Source of the DNA: Symsagittifera roscoffensis
Taxonomy: Eukaryota > Xenacoelomorpha > Acoela > Convolutidae
Length of the DNA: 64,000 nucleotides
Reading direction: 5' to 3'
Assembly: GCF_963678635.1 (NCBI RefSeq)
Contig: NC_087062.1
Coordinates: forward strand, 27,056,833-27,120,832
The notes beneath the pieces were generated by a model. That model had not been told where the DNA came from and ran no database searches. It saw nothing but the letters and a program-made list of their open reading frames with translations. Positions 41,111 to 64,000 of the stretch are shown one piece after another. Both the position numbers and the translations under genes were made by a program. Every line of letters begins with the position of its first letter. Position 1 is the stretch's first letter.

Positions 41111-43910
41111 ATGTTAGTTCTTTTTGAGTCGCCCGCCGGCTATGCGGTGTTTAAAGTTCTCAAGGAGTCCAAACTGAAGGAAGTGGAAAACATCTGGCAA
41201 CACTTCCAGACACCCGAAAAAGCGTCTAAAATTGTCCAACTGCAGTTTTTTGAGAAGTTCAAAGATGCCACTGATGCCTTATCCGCAACAGCCTCAGCTC
41301 TGGAGTGCAAAGTTCCGAAACGCCTGAAAAAGATTCTGAAACAGATAAGCTCCGAAGCTCACGAAGAGCTCGGAGTAGTTGATGCCAAGCTGGGAAACAT
41401 CATCAAAGAGAAACATGGTGTAAACTGTGTGACCTCAAGTGCTATAAATGAGCTTTACAGGAACATAAAAGCTCAAGCGAGTCATTTGATTGGAGGCATA
41501 TCAGAACGAGAATATGCGGCAATTCAACTCGGCCTAGCTCACGGACTGTCGCGTTATAAACTGAAGTTCAATCCGGATAAAATCGATACGATGATAATCC
41601 AAGCGGTGAATCTTTTGGACGATTTGGACAAAGAGTTGAACAATTATGGAATGCGAATGAAGGAATGGTACGGCTGGCATTTCCCAGAGTTGTCCAAAAT
41701 TGTCAATGATATTGTAACGTACGCTAAAGCAGTAAAACTGATGGGAACCCGTGACAATGCTACAAGCACTGACTTTTCAGAGTTTTTAACGGAAGACTTA
41801 GAAAAAGATTTAAAATCGGCAGCGGATATATCAATGGGAACAGAAATTTCCAAGGATGACATTGCCAACGTTGCTCTTCTATGTGAACAGATCATTGACA
41901 TGTACGGGTACAGAGCTCAATTGGCAGAATACCTGACTAACCGAATGATGGCAGTGGCGCCAAATTTGACTGTTCTAGTCGGAGAGATCTTAGGAGCCCG
42001 GTTGATAGCACACGCTGGATCTTTGTTGAATTTAGCGAAACACCCTGCCTCAACGGTACAGGTTTTTGGTGCAGAAAAGGCGCTTTTTAGGGCGATAGCA
42101 AAAAAGCAATCGACACCTAAGTTCGGTCTGATGTATCATGCAACGCTGGTGAATCAGGCTTCAATGAAATATAAAGGAAAGATTTCACGAATGCTTGCTG
42201 CTAAGTCGGCTATCGCTATTCGTGTAGATGCTCTTAAAGAAGACGTTGATGGAAAGTTGGGAGTCGAATTAAGAAGCAAAGTGGAGTATAGACTCAGACA
42301 GTTGGAAACTGGAATGGCATTTAAGTTAAGCGGACGCGCCAGAGATATGAACACTACGCCCAAGTACGCGCCAAATGAGAGGGCACCAAAAACGTACGAT
42401 GACGAAAATGATTTCACACTAGAGTCTAGAGCTGGAAAACGCAAGTTCGACGAGACAAAAACTCCGGCGAAAGGAAATACTGTTAAAAGTGGTGAAAAGG
42501 AAGAAGATATCAAAGAGGAGCCGAAAGAAATAGATTCTGCGCAAAAAAGCGGGAAGAAGAAGAAAAAGTTGGTGCAGGAGATGGACAATGGAGATGGTGA
42601 TTTGGAGGTGAAGGAGGAAAATGATATTTCTATGGTAGAGGGTGGACAGACAAGCGACAAGAAAAAGAAAAAGAAGAAGAGCATGGTTCCAGAAGGTAAG
42701 TTAGAATTTAATTGAATTCCTAGACCTGACAACTTGAAGTGTATCAAACTAATTGACTTCGTGAATTATAGAAAATTTCATGCTGAATTATGCAAGGTTT
42801 TTTTCTAACTGCTATTTTGATGCAGCAATGTTTTCGTTGAAGTCTTCTAGAGTGCATTGATTTTCGAGTTGATAACATCGCGACCCATATGTACAGTAAA
42901 ATAATTTTTTGTTCCGACCTTTTGAAAATGGAGAGGAACTTGGTCTTCGCGTGTGTTTTTTAAGAAGCTTTCGAACATGGAGAAGCTTTCAGATAGTTGG
43001 CCTAGCTTCGAGACAGTTTCGAATTTTAGTTTATTTTCGAGCGTGTAATTTCGAGCGTGCAATGTATCATATTAAAGCCCTTTTAGTCGTGATTCGAACG
43101 GCATCAAAATTGTGAAAAACCCGTTTGAAATTTTTGATTTTTCGTGTTATTTTGAGCGAGAAAATCGAGGTTTATTATAGAAGGATAGTCGCCATTTAAT
43201 AGCGAATAAGCCATACATTTTCTGAAAAAGTCCTAAAATTTAATAATATAAGTTATTTTAAGTGCCCTCTTGGGAATAAAAAAACTTCAAAAATTTTGAA
43301 AATATTTGAATTGTTTTTACGATTTTTTTTTGTCGTTTTTCTTGCCATTTTTCTCTAAAAACTGGTTCTCAATTGGCATATTTGACTTTCATTTCGATTT
43401 TTGCCTTATTTTATTTTTTTTGTTAAGATTTTTTATCAAACCTCGCACAAAAACATTGAAATATATTGAAAAAAATAACTTTTTTTGTAGTTTTTTTTAG
43501 AATATGGTTGGAACTTTGTGATACGTGCGTAGCAGCCGACTACCATTGTTTATATTTCGTAGTTTTTGTGAACGTGGTTGGAACATTTGGTGCTACCTGC
43601 TCAGCAACGGACTATCCTTGTTTCTAAATGCTTATATACTATTTTACGTCGCGAGTTGTGGCGACTAATCCTTTTAAATCGGATGCTGAACAACTACGCT
43701 TAAATGTGATTTTCAGAAGTAACTGAAGAACCGGTTGCCGAAGAGGTCGCTGCAACCACTCCCGGAGGCAAGAAGAAAAAGAAGCGGCCGAGCGAATCCG
43801 AAGCGCAAGCAGTTGCGGAACCGGAAGTCGGACCAGCAGTCGATGATGCCAGTCCTAAGAAGAAGAAACGAAAGTCCAAGTCTCTCGGAGTTGAAGCGGT
43901 CCAAGAGTAA
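41111..43910 (+). CDS. NOP58: Nucleolar protein 58, box C/D snoRNP core protein
   Basis: NOP58 binds box C/D snoRNAs with NOP56, fibrillarin and SNU13 in the nucleolus, guiding rRNA 2'-O-methylation. There are two exons, 41111-42695 and 43717-43910, joined at phase 1, giving 592 residues (human about 530). The N-terminus starts MLVLFESPAGYAVFKVL, the NOP5 N-terminal domain. YKLKFNPDKIDTMIIQA and LDDLDKELNNY mark the NOSIC region. The Nop RNA-binding domain has ARLIAHAGSLLNLAKHPAS, GAEKALFRAIA and GKISRMLAAKSA at residues about 295-365. The tail has the usual Lys-rich KKK repeats interspersed with acid stretches. An acceptor-like CAG ends only 7 bases before the ATG, and the gene begins 296 bp after the MFAP1 stop. 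Confidence 0.96.
42696..43716. other. NOP58 intron
   Basis: A 1-kb AT-rich intron with GTAAGT donor and TTTTCAG acceptor. I looked for box C (RTGATGA) and box D (CTGA) pairs, since NOP58-type genes can host snoRNAs, but saw no convincing pair with terminal stems. A tandem-like pair of GGTTGGAAC(T/A)TT...TAC segments lies near 43508 and 43571. Confidence 0.4.
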
Positions 43911-44739
43911 TGATAACTTTCACAACCTTAGTGGTTGACCTTTGACCGTGGTTAACTCCTACTAGTTATAACTGCTCAGTCGATTTTTTTTGTTGTTTTA
44001 TCTATTCTTGTTTATGAGATGATGCCGCAAGTCTACCTTGATTTACATCGATTGATGATTAATTTATTACTTGATTGCACAGGTGGGTTGTAGTGCGGCT
44101 GTTGAATTAGACTTGAAACAAGTTTTTGTTGCTTCTAGTCCGGGACTTTTTGAGTTGTTATTTGACGGACAGATTTTAAATCGTTTGACCTCATGATAAT
44201 TCAATTAGTTCTGTCATCTTTTTTTCTTATGGCTTGAGTCACTTCTCGTTGAATTTTCACTATTTTTTAACACAAGTTTGGCCTAACTAATTTGAGAATT
44301 GAAGAGGTTGGCTGAGAAAAATGATACTAAATTGAGCTGAGAATTGCCAATCTTCGATCTGAACGAGGCTTGAAATATTTGCGAAATTGTAACTCTTAAA
44401 AAAGTCCTGTATAATTTTGTTGTTGAACCTGAGTAATATATGAAAATTGGGCTCACCGATAAAGCATCTGCAGCCGCCATATAGGGATCGCAATTGGGCT
44501 GGATAGAAAATTTGATATAAATCATCAATTGTTCCCGGGTTGGCAAATTCAGTCTGGGAGTCAACTTTTGTTACAATAAGCCCATAGAAGAAGGGCAAGC
44601 CTATAGAAGAAGGGCTTCCACATAACAGCTGGCTATTCTGGCGAGGACAAACGGGCTAATATTTGATTGGAAACTGAAGGGTTGCGAATTGTGATGATAT
44701 TGTTTTTCAGTTGAAATGATATAGGTCAGCTAGCCGAAA
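43911..44739. other. NOP58 3' region and VPS72 5' flank
   Basis: No ORF with support. A small duplicated AAGCC(C/T)ATAGAAGAAGGGC motif occurs at about 44578 and 44598. An acceptor-like TTTTTCAG (44703-44710) lies 29 bases before the VPS72 ATG. I did not find a clear AATAAA close to the NOP58 stop. Confidence 0.35.
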
Positions 44740-47700
44740 ATGGTGAGTAAAACAGAATCAGATAGAGATGTTGAGCGGGGATCAGTCGAGTACAATGTGA
44801 CGAAGAGGCCCTCTCGGTCTACAGCTGGTAACAGATATGCGAAGTTACTGCAGGGGGAGTTAGAGAAGCTGAAAGACGATTTCTACCAGGAGACGTACGG
44901 AGGCTTCAACGAAGTACGTCAGAGCTCTTTCCTACTTTAAAATACAGAATTGAAGAATTACCGGTTGCTCTACAATTGACGTAGCTCCTGCCATCGTTAT
45001 TGCGAGAAAAAAATTTAGAAGTAACCTACAACTTAAGAAATTGCTTTAATTGACTGCAGTTTTTTGCACAACGAATAACCAAATAATCAAGCGAAAAAAG
45101 TTTTGAAAATGAATGATAAATCAAGCACAAAGAAAATAAATTTGAAATCTTAAGACAACCAAATATAAAGTTAACTTGGTATAAAAAATATACTTGGTGG
45201 TCGAATAAACTGCCGTGTAGATACTGAAGATGTAATGGTTGTCATGAACAATTTGATTCAAAATGAGAATAAAGAATTAACTCGCCGATTATTTTTATAG
45301 ATATATCATCAAATTAGGCAAAACTCAATGGAATATGAGTGGTCCCATGAAAAAAATATGTAATTTGTAGCAGTGGATGGGGTTGGGCGACAATTAATAA
45401 CAACTGACAATTAGTCACAAGGCATTGGCAAGTAGCCACTGCTTACTGCTTCGCTGCTCTTTCATTTGGCGCCAGAAGTATATTGCAGTGAATCAGTGTT
45501 TGCCGCTCATTCATTTACGAATTGTCATCTGTTAAAAATTGAAAATTTGTTGACTTCATGATGAATCGAAAAGTTTGTTAATTTAATAAGTGGCCTCCCA
45601 AAATTGGTCTTTAAAGCGCGATTTCAACTTCAGAACTTAACCTGCTAATTTTATATTTGCAGGAAGACAATGACAACGACTTTGAAGGAGATAAGATGGA
45701 AGACGACGATGTATTAGACAGTGACTTTAACACCTCAGATGAGGCAGAAGGTGACGATGAGGGGGCAGGGGGAGGGGACAGTGGTGGAGAGGAAGGGGAG
45801 GGAAGGCGGAAACGGAAGACAAAACGAGTGCTCACCAGGGCCTACAAGGTTGGGTGGTAGTCATCTTGTCAAAATTAATGATCCTACTCGCAAAAAAAAA
45901 CTGGAACAAGAACAGAAGTAGCTCTAATTTTCCTACCACAGTCATCATTAGATCAAATTAATGCAGAAACGATTTCATTACTCGAACGCATTAGTTTTAG
46001 TGGAGTGAACTTGTCTTGGCGCTTTGTTATTCGGACTCATTTGTGTTGTCAGGAACCGAAAAGATTCAAGGAAGAAGATCAACACAGAAAGCCGAGAATG
46101 AGGTTTATAACTGATGGCCAGAATACGAATGAAAACGACTCAGAAGCCAGCATTGCAGTAGCTTCTGATATGAAATGTGAGCAAACGAAGTTTAAAAGGG
46201 ACAAAGCGGGAATTTTTCTTCAGTTTTTGACGCAAAAACTTAAAATTTCAACTTGCTGATCTTCGTCTTTAATTAAAATTCAGCTGTTAAGATTATACTT
46301 AAGGTAATGAATGAATTGTCGATTATTGATGTGCTATAATTGGGTTCCTATCCAGTGAGAAAGTCAACCAAAGACCGAAGAGACTTGATACCCTCAGCGA
46401 GACCCTCTGGTGCGCCTAAGAGCAGGAGGAAAGTACAGTACATGAGTCAGGAGGAGAGACTGAGGGAGGCCGAGAAGATCGAAGTCATCAACAAAGAGTC
46501 ACTCGGTAATTTGTATAAAGTGGCTACATCGGTATTGGAGAGCGGGATGTCATCTTTGCTCGCAGAAAGTTTATTTTCTAATAACAGCTGACTTTTATTG
46601 TTTTGTTACACATGCTAATGATTGTGTTAAATTACGAATTCGTTTTTACGAGTTCACCCTAAGGGAACTCAAAAGCTATTTCTACCACTTTTTCATTCTA
46701 ATACAGTGTGTATAATTTTCAAAGTGTCTCTTTTCGAGATATAATTTGATTTTGTTGATTTTACTTGTGAGAAGCTTCTGCAATCAAATTTTGTTAACGT
46801 GCTGGTGTGATTGGTGAGTATGTCGAACACTCTCAGAATATCTGGAAAAAGAACTGCGTAGCAGGGGCGGATCTAGGATTTTCTCAAGGGGGGCGGATTT
46901 TCCAAAAATTTTGACGGCCTTTTTTTTAGGTCGACCAAATTGATTTTCCGAGCTCTCCGAAAGCACTAAAAAGACGCCGTTTTTGGGCACTTTTTGGAAA
47001 ATTGTGACAAAAAATTGCGTTTTTTTGGCGCGCGCTCAAAGTTAGTATATAAAGTCGGCCAAAAATGGATTTCGTAAAAAGTACCAAAGGGGACCCTTTG
47101 GGTCGGCATGGGGTCGAATCCCTGAGGGGGGGGGGGGGGGGGGGGGCGTCCGCACCCCCTAAATCCGCCCCTGGTGCGTAGAGTGGGTTTATTTACGCGA
47201 GGTAGATCAAGGTAAGCTTGTAAGGAGTCAAGTGTTGTATCATACTTGAGTTTTTTTACTCGATATTGATGCTTGACGTTATTGACAAAAATTGACGTCG
47301 AGTTTTTGTTTTTCATAGAAGAAAAGTTTACGCTCAAATCTATTATTTAAGTTCAATTTCGTTTGCTAAATGAAAGCAAATTTTACTGTCAATAAAGAAC
47401 AGGTTATATGGCGCAAAAACCATAGTTGGTTTCATTTTGAAAAAATGGAAATTTAAAATTCTAAGCGGATTTAAGATATTTATATTTTGATCCAGTTCTC
47501 TCACAACGGGTTAACTTTAACAAAAACGATTCTGGAAATTCTAAGTTTAAAGGTGTTATATTTTTTGAAACAAGTCGACAATAAGTTAGAAAACATCAAT
47601 CTACTTCAACTGCCCCTTGGAGTTGGTTGACATTTTCTTCTGTCTGTCGGTTATGTTATGGGTTCCAATCAAACTTATAAGAGTAATGAAGGTATTTAGT

Positions 47701-50700
47701 ACTCTTATATTGATATTGGTGATTTGTTTTTTTTTCAGGAAATAGTCAAAATTTGTTCGTTATAAAGTTTTGATTTTTGAGCTCAGTTCATTTCGTTAAA
47801 AGGAACGTAAAGGTGCAAAGCTCACGGAAAAGTGTGATTGATTTAACCTATTGATCCAGTTTTCTCAAAAGGGATTAATTTTAACCGGAAAAAGTGTCTT
47901 CCATGGATTTTTACAAAAAAGTGTCTTCCATGAGCTTTAAGGCCTGTTTTTTGTTGAAGTTTTTTATCTTTCATTGTTCATCACTCTTTTCTAATGGTCA
48001 GTTGGCTATGTTTGAAAAATTGTTCTCTCAATTTAGAGAAAATGTTCCAATATTTGTGATCTTTTTGGGGTTTGAGTAGCTAACCGCTAGAGCGAGCGAA
48101 CTTTGTGAAATAGGTAGAGTCCCGTGTATAACTTTCTCGTGTTTGGTTATTTTCCGGATGAATTTTCTTGTTAAGTCGGCTTGGCTTTTTGAATTAGTTT
48201 TTTATTGTCTTATTTCATGTTTTCTCGTAATAGATGGAAGAATTATTGCCCTGAGAGTTTTTTGCGTAAATGAAATTCAGGTCGTTCGAAGAATTGAGAT
48301 CCAGAAGTGACTAACCCAAACACTGTTTCAAAGACACCCTGGGCGCCATTGTAAACTTATTTTGAGGAATAAGCGCTCGCCAAAAAAGTGCTATTTGCTT
48401 ATCAGAACCTTCCAAAAAGTGCCCATTGACGTTATTACGCTGGAGATTAGCAAGCCTTATCATATCAGAATGCAGATTTTTTCGGGTTTTAAACTTGTTC
48501 AACAGAATCACTTGTATCTTGGTGCATAATGAATTCAAACTATTATTCGTCTCGAGCACTTAGCATGGAGGGGAAGAATACGCATGGGACGGCAAAGTTT
48601 GTGGATTCGTTTTTTTAGAAACTGGAAATATGCCTTTCCATGAATGTTGACCTCTTGTTTGTCGACCTATATGTTGACCTATTGTCTGCTATAGTTTTAT
48701 CGGCTTTTCAATGTAGTTACTTTTGAGGCTATGAATTACTCCTGCAATTTGTAATTTTACTTCGTATATTTTGCTGTTTTTTTCTAAACTATTTATTAGA
48801 ATTAAAGGTTTCGGCTCATATTTTATCGGGTTAGGGACCTAATTTGGGGTAGTTTCAAGGGAAGCATGTGTTTGTTATGCTTCGTTCCGGATCTACGGGA
48901 GATTATTTAAGTTTTGTCAGAGCAGTTGCCGCTTGTTATTTTTTTAATGGATTTTCATTGATCTTCTAAGTTGTTGTAACACTCGTGCTTGGCGTCAAAT
49001 CCCGGGTTTTCCAATCGGGACTTGCTTTTTTTGCAAACTGAAATTTTTTGGTTAAATTGGATTTTTGTCCGTCTGTCGGCTTATTTTTGTAAACTTAGGT
49101 CCCGCAGAAAAGATTTTTTTTTCGAAAGTTAGGCTTTTTTCTTGCATTCAGATAGTTCTTTGTAAAATACTTAATGGGGCGGGTAATTTTTTTTCAGACC
49201 TTTGATTTCTCTTTTCCTTTGATTTTATTCGCGGTCTTTTTTTTTGTATCGCAATTCGTGCGAAGCTCAGCTTCTCCTCTGTGTTGTTAGCCTAATTTCA
49301 CCAAAAGATTGAGCCGAGATTTTTGACTTGTACAGTCATTCTAGAGTTTCGACAGGAAAAAGTTTCAAAAGATCGCCATGTCAAAAAATCCTACGCAAAC
49401 CACTGCAATGACAGTTGCCACAAATAAGTGTCAGATGTGTTGAATTATATATACCATAGAAAAGTCATCTCCGTCGTGTTTCGAGTGGTATTAAGTGTCC
49501 ATGAACGTAGTGAAAACACTCAAGTAGGCTTTGTTTTTTTTTATAGGTAAGAAAAAGTCTTGAAACTTGCATACACTCAGTTTTGATTTGACTTAACTTG
49601 ATTTTTCAATTTCGATTTAGTTTCTCTTGATGAAAGGAAAACAACTTTTGCTCTCGGGTAGCAAAAGTTGAAAGAGCGCGACTGCCCATTTTCAAAATAG
49701 ATTTTAATTTTAGAATTCCCGGAGGAATGAAAAAATTATCTACTGATTCAGTTTTCGCGAATAGGATCAGTTTTATCAAAAAATGCGTCGATCTTGAAAG
49801 ATTCTTGAAATTGAAAGTGCTCGAAGGTGATATTAATTTTTTTTCCAAATTCAGTTTCAAAAAACTATTCTTTTTTGCGGTTTTTAAGTCCTCCTGACTG
49901 TTTTGATGTTCAGTTTTGATAATTGCAAAATTAAACAAGGTTATCCGGTTATTGAGCAATAGCACAGAATGTTCCGACCAAAGTCGTTAAAAAACTACAA
50001 AAAAGTTTTTGCAGGTTAGTATGTTTTTTTTCTGTATGGTGTGATAAAAAATTGAAAAGAAAATCATAACTTAGGAATATTCGACATTCTTAATAAACTA
50101 GGCCAATCAGAAAAGAAGTTTTCAAAAATTGTTTCATTTTTTGCAGAAAGTTATTGATTCCCAAATTGGCGCTAAAAAGACTCCGAAAACTGACTTACTC
50201 GAATAAATTGAAGTTTTTACGGCTTAAATTAAGCACAAATAAGCTATTCAATACCTTATTAGCTTGAAATTAGACCAAAAATAGGAAATTTCAAACTGGT
50301 TTTTCTCAACATCGAGAAAATTTTTCAACATTTTCGAATGTAGTTACTGAGAGGCTTAACATGATATATCACTCGACCCATTCCGATGTTTATTTTTGGT
50401 GCCTAGTTTCGCTTGTAAAAAAAAAGAAAAAACTAAAACACCCGAAAACATAATTCCTCCACATTTTTCAAATGGTCCGAGTAAACATCATCTGGATAGT
50501 TATTGAAACAAAATGTTCTGCTTACAGCCTGAAACATAGCCGCTTCTAGGAGATTGTATTGATGCAGCTGCTTAGTTGTTAGCAATATAAGCTCTCAATG
50601 TTTACATCAGGCGTTTGAATCACGCGATATGCTTGCAATTTTGAATTTCTATGCGAATGCGAGATATGTATTTTTTTTCAAAGTTTGGTGTGGGTTTAAA

Positions 50701-51479
50701 ATTATTATTTTTTTCTACATTAAATAGATATGGATTTTTAAAGTTTCTGGGTTTCGCTATTGCTTTTTGCAAGTTTTGATTTTGAAATAAAGTTCTCAAG
50801 CTTTCTTTTAGAAAAATTTCTCAAACTAGAGGAAGAGAAAAAGGAGAAGCGACGTGTGAAAAAAGTTGACAAGGGACCTCAAATAACTTTCAAATCTTAC
50901 TCGTGCAAAGACGATGCCTCAATGGAACCTAAAAGCTTCGTAGCTCTAAGTGCAATTGAAGTTAATGATCTCCATAACCCATTAAGGTTAGAACAGTTAA
51001 AACAAACCCAAATGTCCTTGGTATTCAGTTTAATGGAGTTTTGGTGGGTTAATATGGCGTTATAATAAGGAAAACTAAATATACAAAAATCTAATAAACT
51101 TTTGACAGTCAATAGTGTGGTTTTGTTTGTCTATTTGTTCGTTAACAGAACACCTTTCTTTGATCACCGGTTATGTTTCAGAAACGATTCCAAAACATCT
51201 CGAAATGTCATCATTTTTCCAGATGCGAAAACGTTGAAAGCGAACTTTCCTGCCCCAAACTTACAATCCAGTTCCGATTCGAGCGGTAAATTAACTGGAC
51301 GTAATGGCGGTAGACTTATTTGCCCAGTGACACGCCAGCCTGCGAGATATTTTGACCCATTGACTCAACAGCCCTACTCTAGTTTGTCAGCGTTCAAAGT
51401 GTTGAGGCAAATTTACAAGTTGAAGCTCAGTATTTTACATTCGACCGGTAACAATCACCAAGAAACAACGGATACTTAG
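44740..51479 (+). CDS. VPS72: VPS72/YL1 homologue, SRCAP/SWR1 complex subunit
   Basis: This histone H2A.Z chaperone subunit of the SRCAP/SWR1 and TIP60 remodelling complexes acts in the nucleus. Six exons join in phase: 44740-44913, 45663-45848, 46053-46176, 46356-46505, 50812-50986 and 51182-51479, giving 368 residues (human 364). Exon 1 has the YL1 start STAGNRYAKLL and DDFYQETYGGFNE. Exon 2 has the acidic H2A.Z-binding stretch DSDFNTSDEAEGDDEG and the basic RRKRKTKRVLTRAYK. Exon 4 has LTQEELLREA-like MSQEERLREAEKI. Exon 6 holds the YL1_C motif ICPVTRQPARYFDPLTQQPY and FKVLRQIYK. Intron 4 is 4.3 kb with a hAT MITE and repeats. Exons 2 and 5 have GTT donors. AATAAA lies at 51669-51674. Confidence 0.94.
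46862..47173. mobile_element. Non-autonomous hAT element in VPS72 intron 4
   Basis: Terminal inverted repeats CAGGGGCGGATCTAGG and CCTAAATCCGCCCCTG bound a 312-bp unit. Flanking 8-bp target duplications CTGCGTAG (46854-46861) and GTGCGTAG (47174-47181) differ at one base. TIR sequence and 8-bp duplication are typical of hAT MITEs. It contains a run of 21 G at 47126-47146 and no ORF. Confidence 0.85.
47300..50750. repeat. Repeat-rich part of VPS72 intron 4
   Basis: No coding sequence supported. It contains diverged members of both dispersed families. The GCTGGAGATTAGCAAGCCTTATCAT...TTTTTTCGGGTT block is near 48440, and tRNA-like remnants are near 48070 and 48560. A GTGCGAAGCTCAGCTTCTCCTCTGTG hairpin relative is near 49258, and the CAGTTTTGATT...GGGTTA family is near 47750 and 49565. 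Confidence 0.4.
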
Positions 51480-51668
51480 ATATCAATGGAAGGAGTTTTG
51501 TGAGAGTTGAAAATCAGAAGCTACGATAAACGACTAAAAGCTTTTTTTGTCAAAAATCTGAAGTTGATTAACGAGAAAAGAAAGCAAAGCGCTCATCAGG
51601 GTTTCGCTAAAATCGGAGATCAGAAATGGTTGACTTCCAAAGTTACAGTGAAAGGTCAAATTAGTGCC

Positions 51669-51674
51669 AATAAA
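51669..51674 (+). terminator. VPS72 polyadenylation signal
   Basis: An AATAAA hexamer 190 bases after the VPS72 stop codon, followed by AT-rich and T-rich sequence. Confidence 0.45.
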
Positions 51675-51679
51675 GATGC

Positions 51680-52563
51680 TTCGTGATCATTATTAAGATG
51701 GACCCCTGGCTGGTTCGTAATGTCGAAGTTTGCTTCCAGATCAGAGTTTGAACTTAATTAATTTGTTCATGGGATTGAAAATTGTGTTTGTTCAGTTACT
51801 TCGTTTTGACAGCTAAGCATAAAGCCAACCTTTATTTTTCTGAAACTTGGAGAAAACTGATAGGAAAAAGCGTTTTATTCAGTTAAATATAAACATTGAA
51901 ATTTACCCACCAAAGAAACCTAGTATCGATAATTAAATCGGGAAAGGCGAGTGAATGTTGAATCAAACGGAGTTTTGACATGCTGTGTTGTTTCAATTTC
52001 TTAGCTAAGTTTTAGTCTTTTTTCGAGCCAATAAAAACCCACTTTTTCTACGCTGTTTTCTATGCAAGGTCACATTACATATTTATATAGAAGGGAACAC
52101 TTGAATTCAATATTAATTCATCAAGCTAATTCGTTGGAATTTTTTTGGAAATTCTTAGCTAGAAATGCTTTGTTGTCTAGCTTCAATTTGGGATTTGAAC
52201 TCCCTTTCTGAGATCATTCAACTTATTTGATCAGCGGAATGATTCAATGAATAACAAATTTGTTTTTTTTTTCAGATTTTAATGTATATATTCCAAACAT
52301 AGTGCTGAAACTAAGCGCTGGGACGTATATTAATTCGATCTGATCGATTAAAATGACCTTTATCTCAAATATCTCTATCAAATCTTCTTTCTTCAAATGC
52401 GACGCGGCCTTAACTTAGCGCCAAGACTATTCGTTCCCATATTTATTCACTACCTTAAAGTCGTAATCGGAAAAGCGCTGAGCGTCTCTATTTAACTATT
52501 CTATCCGCTCGCCTCATTTATAGCTGGTCTATATTACAATATATAGCTGGTCTATAATAAATT
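51680..52563 (+). promoter_or_regulatory. NR5A 5' flank
   Basis: No ORF of note. A 15-bp sequence, TATAGCTGGTCTATA, occurs twice directly before the NR5A ATG (52519-52533 and 52542-52556). A strong acceptor-like T-run with CAG (52262-52275) lies about 290 bases upstream, so a 5' leader may be joined there. The promoter itself is not identified. Confidence 0.35.

Positions 52564-64000
<11,437 letters not shown>

Noticed and set aside
42696-43716. Intronic box C/D snoRNA in NOP58
   Set aside because: No RTGATGA with a matching CTGA and closing stem was found at suitable spacing.

Overview
This 64 kb window is invertebrate nuclear DNA. Housekeeping and developmental genes are split by short and long introns in an AT-rich, repeat-laden background. 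The clearest host genes are a MFAP1 orthologue, NOP58, VPS72/YL1 and the 5' part of an FTZ-F1/NR5A nuclear receptor, all on the + strand. The taxon is not settled. Splice acceptors lying just upstream of the start codons of MFAP1, NOP58 and VPS72, the tight MFAP1-NOP58 spacing, and a giant Ty3/gypsy element with extra coding capacity would all fit a flatworm or another trans-splicing invertebrate (inference).

Positions 1 to about 18,780 are most of a very large LTR retrotransposon whose 5' end lies before the window. It is visibly richer in G+C than its surroundings. The first coding block (3-8218) encodes Gag with two zinc knuckles, aspartic protease, reverse transcriptase, RNase H, a roughly 400-residue unexplained linker, a DD35E integrase and a C-terminal macro-like domain. 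Gag, protease and pol share one frame and are separated only by single stop codons. The integrase tail continues in the -1 frame just after an in-phase A_AAA_AAG heptamer. After a 390-bp AT-rich spacer comes a second block of about 9 kb (8609-17539) in overlapping frames: a coiled-coil protein, an SGNH/GDSL hydrolase with all four signature residues (split by a frameshift), a second degenerate SGNH-like region, a 1762-aa unknown protein and a 327-aa unknown protein. No envelope-like membrane protein is visible. A possible polypurine tract and 3' LTR follow.

Positions 18,887-21,068 hold a 5'-truncated, minus-strand non-LTR retrotransposon whose RT is followed by a CCHC-type zinc motif and a restriction-like endonuclease motif.

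MFAP1 (21,862-40,814) has nine coding exons. Its introns hold a decayed Ty3 pol, a decayed Jockey/CR1-type RT, several foldback/MITE elements and a dispersed repeat family with tRNA-like A and B boxes. NOP58 (41,111-43,910, two exons) follows 296 bp later. VPS72 (44,740-51,479, six exons) is next, with a hAT-type MITE in its fourth intron. NR5A (52,564 to beyond the window end) contributes its N-terminal region, DNA-binding domain, FTZ-F1 box and part of the hinge; its ligand-binding domain lies outside. Its fourth intron contains a nearly identical 2.6-kb tandem duplication.

Host gene functions: MFAP1 acts in the spliceosome, NOP58 in box C/D snoRNPs, VPS72 in H2A.Z deposition, and NR5A is a monomeric nuclear receptor. 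They share housekeeping or regulatory roles but no pathway. All exon boundaries were deduced by eye from AG/GT sites, phase continuity and remembered family conservation; no alignment was run.
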